DNA from: Candidatus Hydrogenedentota bacterium
GTDB taxonomy: Bacteria; Hydrogenedentota; Hydrogenedentia; Hydrogenedentales; SLHB01
NCBI GenBank assembly: GCA_029262095.1
Contig: JAJDAB010000055.1
Coordinates: 1 to 10,938, forward strand
Direction: 5' to 3'
DNA: 10,938 nucleotides
Notes under the pieces: model-generated
Told to the model about the DNA's origin: nothing
Seen by the model: only the letters and a program-made list of their open reading frames with translations
Database searches by the model: none
Program-made: the position numbers and the translations under genes
Shown: piece after piece, positions 1 through 5,774 of the stretch
Layout: every line of letters begins with the position of its first letter
How positions within the stretch are numbered: position 1 is the stretch's first letter

Positions 1-22
1 GCCTCGAAAGACGCGTTATGTT

Positions 23-99
23 TGGAGCGGGAAACGGGATTCGAACCCGCGACCCTCAGCTTGGAAGGCTGATGCTCTAGCCAACTGAGCTATTCCCGC
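23..99 (-). tRNA. trnG: tRNA-Gly (anticodon UCC)
   Basis: On the minus strand this reads as a full cloverleaf. The acceptor GCGGGAA pairs with TTCCCGC, and the D arm is GCTC...GAGC. The anticodon stem TCAGC/GCTGA encloses the loop CTTCCAA, giving anticodon TCC, which reads GGA and GGG glycine codons. The T arm is GCGGG-TTCGAAT-CCCGT. The 3' CCA is encoded (positions 25-23) after discriminator T. It is the third tRNA of a minus-strand cluster, 121 bp downstream of tRNA-Tyr. Confidence 0.97.
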
Positions 100-180
100 A
101 AAGTAACCGATTCAACTTGGCACTCTCTCGCAAACTCGAAAGCCTTCGACTAAGCACCGAAACTATCTAAGCTTCTTGCT

Positions 181-196
181 GTCGCCATCCGGCGAC
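181..196 (-). other. Short hairpin between tRNA-Tyr and tRNA-Gly
   Basis: GTCGCC and GGCGAC form a perfect 6-bp inverted repeat with a 4-nt loop, 24 nt downstream of the tRNA-Tyr 3' end on the transcribed strand. No U-tract follows, so it is not a terminator. It could be a processing or spacer structure in the tRNA precursor, or chance. Confidence 0.35.
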
Positions 197-220
197 TCCA
201 AAAAGCGGTAGTCACTGTAA

Positions 221-306
221 TGGTGGTGGGTGTTGGATTCGAACCAACGTAGGCGTGAGCCAGCGGGTTTACAGCCCGCCCCCTTTAGCCACTCGGGCAA
301 CCCACC
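221..306 (-). tRNA. trnY: tRNA-Tyr (anticodon GUA)
   Basis: This is a class II tRNA with a long variable arm. The acceptor GGTGGGT pairs with ACCCACC, followed by discriminator A and an encoded CCA. The anticodon stem GCGGG/CCCGC encloses CTGTAAA, giving anticodon GTA, which reads UAU and UAC tyrosine codons. The long variable arm (TGGCTCACGCCTA) fits bacterial tRNA-Tyr, and the T loop TTCGAAT is intact. It lies 46 bp downstream of tRNA-Thr in the same transcriptional direction. Confidence 0.97.
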
Positions 307-352
307 AGGGTGGCACCATGCATTTGGGGTAGCCGAGCTTGTCGCAAAGTAG

Positions 353-428
353 TGGAGCTGGCGAAGGGAGTCGAACCCCCGACCTACGGATTACAAATCC
401 GTTGCTCTACCAACTGAGCTACGCCAGC
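353..428 (-). tRNA. trnT: tRNA-Thr (anticodon UGU)
   Basis: The acceptor GCTGGCG pairs with CGCCAGC, followed by discriminator T and an encoded CCA. The anticodon stem ACGGA/TCCGT encloses TTTGTAA, giving anticodon TGT, which reads ACA and ACG threonine codons. The T arm is GGGGG-TTCGACT-CCCTT. It is the first tRNA of the cluster. The order Thr(UGU)-Tyr(GUA)-Gly(UCC) matches the start of the E. coli thrU-tyrU-glyT-thrT-tufB operon, which is the basis for expecting tuf beyond the left edge. Confidence 0.97.
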
Positions 429-453
429 CCGGCATGTCCCTAAAATCAAATGA

Positions 454-468
454 CCGCCCAGCGGGCGG
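454..468 (-). other. GC-rich hairpin in the leader of the tRNA operon
   Basis: CCGCCC and GGGCGG form a perfect 6-bp, all-GC stem with a 3-nt loop, 25 nt upstream of the mature 5' end of tRNA-Thr. On the minus strand it is followed by TCATTTGATTTT, which is T-rich but not a clean terminator tract. If the promoter proposed at 481-508 is right, this hairpin lies near the 5' end of the tRNA precursor, where it could affect 5' processing or early elongation. Confidence 0.4.
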
Positions 469-480
469 CCAGTTGCAAAG

Positions 481-508
481 GCTATCAAAGGGATTCGGAC
501 AAAGTCAA
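481..508 (-). promoter_or_regulatory. Candidate sigma70 promoter of the tRNA cluster
   Basis: On the minus strand TTGACT (508-503) matches the -35 consensus at five of six bases. It is followed after 16 nt by GATAGC (486-481), which matches only three of six -10 bases. Initiation would fall near 474, about 45 nt before tRNA-Thr. The position suits a stable-RNA promoter, but the -10 element is weak, so this stays a candidate. Confidence 0.4.
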
Positions 509-598
509 GTGATTTTCGAGCACCCTATCCGATGGAACCAATTGGCGCGGCTTAGGTTACGACCGATCAGCCCATACCTCCGACCTAGCATCCCCATT

Positions 599-1096
599 TT
601 ATGGCCGAATAGCGCCTGACACACGCGGATCCCATCCCAGCGCGTCGAAACGGGCAATCGCAGCGTCCAAATTTGAAGCAACGGGCTCTGGAAACGGCGT
701 CATCCGCCGCGCGTCCAGATCGGCGTTCGCGACAAGTACCTCGGAAGTCGCTGCGATTTTGCCCTTCGTCTCGTTCACCATCCAGTACTTGTTGTGTAGG
801 CGTTTGGCGCTACGTCCAAGAATGCGGCCGTGGACCGTCACGGTGTCGCCGACGTGGACTTCGGCCAAATAATCCAGTACCTGCCGCAATAACCAGTGCC
901 CCATGCGCTTTTGTTCGCGGTATGCTTGATCAATGCCCATCTCAGACATCAACGTGTTCGCGCCGGTTCCCCACATCACGCCGTACCAACGCACATTCAC
1001 ATGCCCGTATTCATCGATGTATTCCTCGGGAATCGTCACGCGATGGTTTACGGGGAGTTGTTGGACAAAATCGATTTCGGTTTGGACTAGCGCCAT
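599..1096 (-). CDS. Hotdog-fold acyl-CoA thioesterase family protein (4HBT type)
   Basis: The 165-residue protein resembles the 4HBT/YbgC-like thioesterases, cytoplasmic enzymes that hydrolyse acyl-CoA thioesters. Near the N-terminus the segment DEYGHVNVRWY (residues 28-38) corresponds to the family signature D-x-x-GHVNN-x-x-Y; D28 and H32 are the likely catalytic residues. The rest shows hotdog strands, including HVGDTVTVHGRILG (81-94), which resembles the usual 'GD-x-v-x-v' strand. The second Asn of the signature is Val here. The substrate cannot be read from sequence. I chose ATG at 1096 because AAGGA lies 10 nt upstream; a TTG three codons earlier (1105) sits too close to that site. The stop is followed after 170 bp by the tRNA cluster on the same strand. 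The upstream gap holds a palindromic repeat, so co-transcription with the reductase is uncertain. Confidence 0.85.
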   Translation of the reverse strand: MALVQTEIDFVQQLPVNHRVTIPEEYIDEYGHVNVRWYGVMWGTGANTLMSEMGIDQAYREQKRMGHWLLRQVLDYLAEVHVGDTVTVHGRILGRSAKRLHNKYWMVNETKGKIAATSEVLVANADLDARRMTPFPEPVASNLDAAIARFDALGWDPRVSGAIRP

Positions 1097-1124
1097 TGCT
1101 CTCAAGTTCCTTCACGGTGAAATT

Positions 1125-1202
1125 GTCATTCCGAATGAATGTGAGGAATCTTACACGGTACCCGAGCTCGCCGCACGTAGTCGGGAATATTCTCGGAATG
1201 AC
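1125..1202. repeat. Palindromic intergenic element with GTCATTCCGA termini
   Basis: GTCATTCCGA (1125-1134) is matched by its exact reverse complement TCGGAATGAC (1193-1202). Inside, CCCGA (1161-1165) pairs with TCGGG (1181-1185), and GAGGAATCT next to the left end resembles the inverted GAATATTCTC next to the right end. The pattern GTCATTCCGA...GAGGAATCT is typical of small palindromic, non-coding repeats dispersed in intergenic regions of many bacterial genomes. This copy looks degenerate in the middle. It fills most of the 117-bp gap between the reductase stop and the thioesterase start. As RNA it could fold into a long hairpin that attenuates or stabilises the transcript. Confidence 0.7.
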
Positions 1203-1213
1203 TGATGGTCGAA

Positions 1214-2425
1214 TTACGCCAACACTTCGCGCGCTCGCTCAAGACGTTGAGCGATGTCGATGCCTTGCGGACAGCGAAGTGACGCGATTTCAAGTTCAGA
1301 CGGATCGAAAACGCGTTCCGACGCCGAAAGTTCCTGGTACAGTTCGCGCGCACGTTCTACTTTGTCATAGGACTCGGCGTACATCAGGTAACGCAGTGTG
1401 TCGGCAATACGAAGATCACCCGCGACGTGCGATTCACAGTGCTGGTTGCAGCCCTGGCAGCGGAGATGCGCGGTTTGAGCGGCATACCGGTTGAGCTGGT
1501 GAAATTCCGCAACTGACAGATCGGCCAATGATTTCGCGGCATCCGTGTTCTGTTGCACCTGTTCGATATTAGTCATTTCCGATGTACACGCGTCAATGCG
1601 ATCGTCAGCCCAAACGGCTTTGAGCTTCGCCTGGTGCAACGTGAATTCGTCGGACTGAAATTTCTTGACCATGTCGCTGTCCTCGGGCACGGACGCTTGC
1701 GTCTTCATCGCGATGAGGCCAATGCCTGCGTTCCGGCAAGCGTCCATCGCTTTGTTTAATTCAAGGTCGCCGTACTTCGAGAAGTTGTATCGGAATTGAA
1801 TACAGTCGATGCTCGGCGCACCGATTTCAGCGGCCTTGTTCATCAGTGAAACGACGTTCCCCATGTGACACGAAAAACCAAAGTGCTTTGTGAGTCCGCG
1901 TTTCTTCACTTCCTCGCCCATCTTGATGAATCCGGGATCGAGTTGTCGCATTTGGTCGACGGAATGCATGAAGTACATATCGAGATGATCGGTTTTTAGA
2001 TCCGGCAACATCTCTTCCAGCGCCACGACGTATTCTTCCGGCTCGACGGTCTTGTTCTTGAGCCACGCCTTCGACGTAATCCAAAGGTTGTCGCGGCCGA
2101 CTTGTTCGACGAACGGTGCAAGCACTTTGTGTGCTTGGCCGCCAACGTAAAAAGAGGAGGTATCGATATAGGTGACACCGTCTTTGAATGAACGGTGCAA
2201 CCGCTTGTCATACTTCGGATCGAATTTCTGAGACCCACCCATGAGCAGGATCGGGATTTGTTTGCCCGTCGTGCCGAGTTCCTTGGTGGGTACTCGGTCG
2301 AGCTTCTGTGCCACCTGTAAGGCATCCGCCGCTTCTCGGCCCTGAGCGGACCCGGCTACTCCGGCCATACCTACACCCGCTGCGGTGCCTTTGAACCAAT
2401 CCCTACGCGTAACCCGCTTCGCCAT
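1214..2425 (-). CDS. Tat-exported aldo/keto reductase with C-terminal Fe-S cysteine motif
   Basis: The 403-residue protein starts with a twin-arginine signal (TRRDWFKG, residues 6-13, then a small-residue hydrophobic stretch to about 28), which predicts folded export through Tat. The core is an aldo/keto reductase TIM barrel that would reduce carbonyls with NAD(P)H. The AKR tetrad appears intact: D88 and Y93 in YIDTSSFY, K119 in ITSKAW, and H154 in YFMHSVD. The C-terminal domain carries CQGCNQHC (C323, C326, C330) and a later CPQGIDI (C385), a C-x2-C-x3-C...CP pattern that fits one [4Fe-4S] cluster, as in the ferredoxin-like tail of some AKR family proteins. Cofactor loading in the cytoplasm would explain Tat export. 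AGGGAG lies 7-8 nt before the ATG and supports the start. It lies 90 bp downstream of the membrane-protein gene on the same strand. The substrate is unknown. Confidence 0.9.
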   Translation of the reverse strand: MAKRVTRRDWFKGTAAGVGMAGVAGSAQGREAADALQVAQKLDRVPTKELGTTGKQIPILLMGGSQKFDPKYDKRLHRSFKDGVTYIDTSSFYVGGQAHKVLAPFVEQVGRDNLWITSKAWLKNKTVEPEEYVVALEEMLPDLKTDHLDMYFMHSVDQMRQLDPGFIKMGEEVKKRGLTKHFGFSCHMGNVVSLMNKAAEIGAPSIDCIQFRYNFSKYGDLELNKAMDACRNAGIGLIAMKTQASVPEDSDMVKKFQSDEFTLHQAKLKAVWADDRIDACTSEMTNIEQVQQNTDAAKSLADLSVAEFHQLNRYAAQTAHLRCQGCNQHCESHVAGDLRIADTLRYLMYAESYDKVERARELYQELSASERVFDPSELEIASLRCPQGIDIAQRLERAREVLA

Positions 2426-2459
2426 CAGAAAACTCCCTTTCCCTTTTAAGAACGAACGC

Positions 2460-2518
2460 TAACCCTATGTGTATTCCAGTTGGCGCGCGGATACAGACAT
2501 TAGATAATCATTGGGTTA
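2460..2518. repeat. Imperfect inverted repeat between membrane-protein and reductase genes
   Basis: TAACCCTATG (2460-2469) and CATTGGGTTA (2509-2518) are inverted copies matching at 9 of 10 positions, with a nested GTATTCC/GGATAC pair inside. The right arm includes the stop codon of the membrane-protein gene. On the minus strand the structure is followed by GCGTTCGTTCTTAAAA, moderately T-rich. It could act as an attenuator, a weak terminator or an operator between the two genes; which one cannot be decided from sequence. Confidence 0.4.
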
Positions 2519-2971
2519 ATCGCCTTCCGCCTCACTTGTTGCGTCCTCCGGATCGTCATCTACACGAAACTGAAACCGCCCGAAAATCGTATACCAGAGA
2601 CACGGCAGGCCAATTACGAAGAATCCGAGTATCGCATTTCGCGGGCTCGATTCGCTGCGCGGACCCGTGAGTCCGAATTCGTCATCGGTGAAAGAGAACT
2701 CATGAATGACGTACGCCGCGTAAGCAAGCACGATTAGACCGGTCACGCTTCGCGCCGCCCACCAGAACCGCTTGGAGTCGTATAGCGCCGGAATCGCGAG
2801 CAAACTGCACGCGGTCCATGCGGCGGTTACGATGACCTTCTGTGGCGTCCAGTCTCCGAGCAGAAACGGTAGACCAACACCACTGATGAGCAACACTGGT
2901 GCTAAGCACCAGAAGATGAAACGGCTACCGCCGAACGCTACGTCGCCGATCGAGTCGCGTTCGTCTTTCAC
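2516..2971 (-). CDS. Small integral membrane protein, function unknown
   Basis: I do not recognise a family for this 151-residue protein. It has four likely membrane helices, at about residues 17-38, 45-64, 72-90 and 112-130, with a charged N-terminus (MKDERDS) and a strongly acidic C-terminal tail (DDDPEDATSEAEGD). A soluble loop of about 20 residues, rich in acidic residues, lies between helices 3 and 4. The start is GTG at 2971, whose bases overlap the stop codon of the methyltransferase gene in the sequence GTGA. That 4-base overlap implies translational coupling and a common transcript. The partner may therefore be functionally linked to the methyltransferase, but nothing in the protein shows how. 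Confidence 0.8.
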   Translation of the reverse strand: MKDERDSIGDVAFGGSRFIFWCLAPVLLISGVGLPFLLGDWTPQKVIVTAAWTACSLLAIPALYDSKRFWWAARSVTGLIVLAYAAYVIHEFSFTDDEFGLTGPRSESSPRNAILGFFVIGLPCLWYTIFGRFQFRVDDDPEDATSEAEGD

Positions 2972-3777
2972 GTTTTGGGCTTGCGACCGCGCGCGGCGAA
3001 GAGCGCACCGCCAATGAAGTGGAAGTCGTTGTCCCCCATCATGTGTTTGAGGTGATCGAGTTCGGATTGTTGTAACACCCCGCCGTCGACGAGCCGCTGC
3101 ATACCGGGCACTTCGAATGATGCACGCCAGAATTTTCCGATGGGGTCGTCTCCCCCGCTGCCGACGCGAAGGATACCTTCGTTGTGAATGTCGTCGAACT
3201 GCAAGTCACGTAAGTATCCGTACAACTTTCGCCCAAAGTAACTATTCATTGTGCCCGCCTGGACGGACAAGTCCCAACACATCCGGCTGACGCGTGTGAA
3301 TTCTTCCGCACCAGGATACTCGAGATCCGTCGCGCCGAACATACCGAAGTCGCCTTCTTCAAAGAGCACCCACCTCCCGGGTTTGAGTGCCGCGGCTATA
3401 CGCTGTATCGCGATGCCGGGATCGGGCAAGTGCATCAACACCGCCCGGCAATGCGCAAAGTCGAATACGTTTTCTTCGAGGTCGTCAGTCAGGATGTTGT
3501 GTTCACGTACTTCAACATTCTTCCGGCCAAGGTCTTGGAGGAATCGTGGATTGAGATCGCAGGCAACCACCGATCCGTCATCGCCAACCTCATCCGCCAA
3601 CCACCGCACAACGGACCCGCCGCCCGCACCTACTTCGAGGCAACGCCAGCCTTTCTCAATGCCAATCTCGTTCATCCGCCGCTGTGTGAGCGGATCGTTC
3701 ATGCTCTCCAGCATATCGAGCCGCGCGCGCTCCGCATCGTGGGGATTATCAGCAGCGGCGTAAGTGGATTCGGACAT
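2968..3777 (-). CDS. Class I SAM-dependent methyltransferase
   Basis: The 269-residue cytoplasmic protein has the Rossmann-like methyltransferase fold. Motif I is CLEVGAGGGSVVRWL (residues 46-60), the glycine-rich SAM loop. It is followed by VVACDLNPR (70-78), whose D74 would bind the SAM ribose. FDFAHCRAVLMHLPDP (105-120) corresponds to the post-motif region, and ALKPGRWVLFEE (130-141) to motif III. The best fit is the broad UbiE/Methyltransf_11-25-31 group, which methylates small molecules, lipids or quinones; the substrate cannot be predicted. The C-terminal part (residues 150-260) probably forms the substrate lid. The ATG at 3777 has a weak AGG about 10 nt upstream. It heads the leftward gene run, is divergent from the sugar dehydrogenase across 276 bp, and overlaps the next gene by 4 bases. 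Confidence 0.9.
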   Translation of the reverse strand: MSESTYAAADNPHDAERARLDMLESMNDPLTQRRMNEIGIEKGWRCLEVGAGGGSVVRWLADEVGDDGSVVACDLNPRFLQDLGRKNVEVREHNILTDDLEENVFDFAHCRAVLMHLPDPGIAIQRIAAALKPGRWVLFEEGDFGMFGATDLEYPGAEEFTRVSRMCWDLSVQAGTMNSYFGRKLYGYLRDLQFDDIHNEGILRVGSGGDDPIGKFWRASFEVPGMQRLVDGGVLQQSELDHLKHMMGDNDFHFIGGALFAARGRKPKT

Positions 3778-4053
3778 GGGTGGCGTACCTGCTTTCTAGC
3801 TTCGCTTCTGAAGGCCGCATACACATCGATAAGAGGTTATCACAGCCGATGATCAGACCAAGCAAGAGTCAATCCCCCGAAACCATTTGTGGGGTATAAC
3901 GTACAAGCTGCGGCGATACACGGCCCATCGCACTGCGAATAATGTTAGTCACTCTCGGATAAATATTTCGGTTATGTGCGAGAATACCCGTGAAGTTCGC
4001 GAGATAAGACAACGTATTTGAGCGCCGCAAGAGGCATCTAAGGGGTATCGCGC
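3778..4053. other. Divergent intergenic region between methyltransferase and dehydrogenase
   Basis: This gap must hold promoters for both directions. I see no coding sequence in it. Visible structure includes the short palindrome GATAA-gagg-TTATC at 3828-3841 and a CCCC...GGGG pair with 12-nt spacing just before TATAAC (about 3884-3900). On the minus strand TTGCTT followed after 18 nt by GATAAC could be a weak sigma70 promoter for the methyltransferase. On the plus strand no convincing -35/-10 pair was found. AAGGGG ends 8 nt before the dehydrogenase ATG and is its ribosome binding site. Confidence 0.45.
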
Positions 4054-5562
4054 ATGGGTTCACAAGAACATCGTAGAAATCATTCCAAACTCACTATCGC
4101 GCTGGCTTCGATAGCCGTGCTCATCGTCAGCGCGCTACCCGCTCAAGCGCAAACATTCGAAACCGAACGTATTATCACAGGCCTTACAAACCCGCTCTTA
4201 GTCACCGCGCCGTCCAACGACTTCGACCGTATCTTTATCGTGCAACAAACCGGTCAGATTCTGATTATGGAAAACGGCACGTTACTCGGGTCGCCGTTCC
4301 TAGACATTGCGACCATCGTGCTGTCGGCTGGCGAGCAAGGGTTGTTGGGCCTAGCGTTTCATCCCAACTACGCGTCCAACGGTTTCTTCTACGTCAACTA
4401 CATCGACAACGCCAATAGCGATTCGGTGATTGAACGGTATACCGTTTCCGCAAACCCAAACGTAGCCAACCCATCCAGCGGATTCGAAATTCTCCGCTAT
4501 TCTCAACCATTCACCAACCACAACGCGGGACACTTGGCATTTGGTCCAAACGATGGATTCCTTTACATCGCCTCGGGCGACGGCGGATCGGGCAACGACC
4601 CGGCAAACAACGGACAGACGCTCAGTACGTTCTTGGGGAAGATGCTGCGGATCGATGTCGATGGCGGTTTACCGTACGCCATACCCCCTACCAACCCGTT
4701 CGTGGGTACGCCCGGCGCGCTCGACGAGATTTGGGCCTACGGATTGCGCAATCCATGGCGGTTCAGTTTCGACCGAAGCAACGGCGACATGTACATCGGG
4801 GACGTCGGCCAAAACGACTTTGAAGAGCTAGACTTTCAACCAGCGTCCAGTACGGGCGGCGAGAACTACGGCTGGAAAGTCGCCGAAGGATTCGAATGCA
4901 GAGGCGGCGGCGGCACCTGCGGAACCAACCCCGGATTTACACCACCCATCCACGCCTATCCCCGCGCGGATGGACACTCCGTCACCGGCGGTTACGTCTA
5001 TCGTGGTTCGGCGATTCCGAGTCTGGACGGCGCCTATTTCTTCGCGGACTTCTCGTTCAACAACATCTGGTCGCTCGAATACGATGGCGCGACCGTCAGC
5101 AACTTTACGTTGCGCAATTCCTATCTCACGCCCTACAACGGCGGTTCCATCGGCAGCATCACATCGTTTGGCGAAGACGCTGCCGGTGAAATCTATATCT
5201 GTGATCGCGGTGGCGAAATCTTCCAGATCGTTGCCGTGGATAAAGACGGAGACGGACTCACCAACACCGAAGAATTGGGCTACGGTACCGATCCGGACGA
5301 TGCCGACACGGACAACGATTTACTTAACGATGGCCTCGAAATTAACGTCCACGGCACCGACGTCTTCGATTACGACACAGACGGCGACGGGTTCTCTGAT
5401 GGTATTGAAGTCTTCAATGGCTCGGACCCACTCTTGGCCGGGTCGATACCGGCATTACCGACATCCAATACGCTTGGGCGATGGATGTTACTTGCTGCCG
5501 TCATCGGCGTGGCGATACATTGGACTGTCCGAATGCGCCGACGGACGGGGCAACGTGGGTAA
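4054..5562 (+). CDS. Secreted PQQ-type glucose/sorbosone dehydrogenase-like protein with calcium-binding repeats and membrane tail
   Basis: The 502-residue protein starts with a Sec signal peptide (hydrophobic stretch about 13-30, likely cleavage after AQA at 31-33). Residues 35-393 form the six-bladed beta-propeller of the GSDH family, soluble PQQ-dependent aldose dehydrogenases. Family motifs include EQGLLGLAFHPNY (94-106), NHNAGHLAFG (155-164), GKMLRIDVDG (195-204), LRNPWRFSFD (231-240), GDVGQNDFEELD and NYGW. H156 and R232-N233 align with the catalytic His and PQQ-contacting Arg-Asn of soluble glucose dehydrogenase. Residues 396-452 hold three acidic DxDxDG-type repeats resembling thrombospondin type 3/EF-hand-like calcium loops. 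The tail (474-502) is one hydrophobic helix and an Arg-rich end (RMRRRTGQRG), like IPTL/PEP-CTERM sorting signals. AAGGGG 8 nt upstream supports the ATG. Some family members act on other sugars or have no shown PQQ activity, so the substrate is open. Confidence 0.92.
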   Translation: MGSQEHRRNHSKLTIALASIAVLIVSALPAQAQTFETERIITGLTNPLLVTAPSNDFDRIFIVQQTGQILIMENGTLLGSPFLDIATIVLSAGEQGLLGLAFHPNYASNGFFYVNYIDNANSDSVIERYTVSANPNVANPSSGFEILRYSQPFTNHNAGHLAFGPNDGFLYIASGDGGSGNDPANNGQTLSTFLGKMLRIDVDGGLPYAIPPTNPFVGTPGALDEIWAYGLRNPWRFSFDRSNGDMYIGDVGQNDFEELDFQPASSTGGENYGWKVAEGFECRGGGGTCGTNPGFTPPIHAYPRADGHSVTGGYVYRGSAIPSLDGAYFFADFSFNNIWSLEYDGATVSNFTLRNSYLTPYNGGSIGSITSFGEDAAGEIYICDRGGEIFQIVAVDKDGDGLTNTEELGYGTDPDDADTDNDLLNDGLEINVHGTDVFDYDTDGDGFSDGIEVFNGSDPLLAGSIPALPTSNTLGRWMLLAAVIGVAIHWTVRMRRRTGQRG

Positions 5563-5774
5563 CGCATTGATGCTGTATTTCCCGATCCATTGTGCCGTGA
5601 TAGACGGGTTCGTAGACAATTACATTCACGTAACAGAATTTTTCATCACCGGTTTGACGCGTTAGAAGATGAATGTTTCTCGCCGGACGTTGATGAATCT
5701 ATACTGCAACGTGCATCGCAGTTGCGACGTGAGGTACTGGAGTTGATCGGATTTTTCCGACACCGTCGCTGGTT
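5563..5774. other. Intergenic region between convergent dehydrogenase and channel genes
   Basis: No convincing gene or intrinsic terminator is visible. There is a small hairpin TCGGA-TTTT-TCCGA at 5747-5760 and a GCAAC/GTTGC pair with a 9-nt loop near 5706-5724; either could help end the channel transcript, but neither has a proper U-tract. The dehydrogenase reading frame stays open after its stop up to a TAG at 5776-5778, with only a TTG (5590) as start and no ribosome binding site. I regard that ORF as unsupported. Confidence 0.5.

Noticed and set aside
673..1494. A 273-codon open frame on the plus strand
   Set aside because: It lies antisense to the thioesterase and reductase genes, runs through the palindromic element, and its translation is Arg/Ser-rich with no family motif. 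It is a shadow of the real minus-strand genes.
2480..2508. TTGGCG-17 nt-GATAAT on the plus strand as an antisense promoter
   Set aside because: The match is fair, but it points into the antisense of the membrane-protein gene with no gene to serve, and lies inside an inverted repeat. Chance is the simpler explanation.
3251..3763. Plus-strand open frame of 170 codons opposite the methyltransferase
   Set aside because: Low-complexity Ser/Arg/Pro-rich translation antisense to a gene with intact SAM-binding motifs.
4970..5665. A 231-codon plus-strand frame overlapping the end of the dehydrogenase gene
   Set aside because: The translation is dominated by Ser, Thr, Arg and Pro, as expected from a shifted reading of the dehydrogenase gene, whose own frame has clear motifs.
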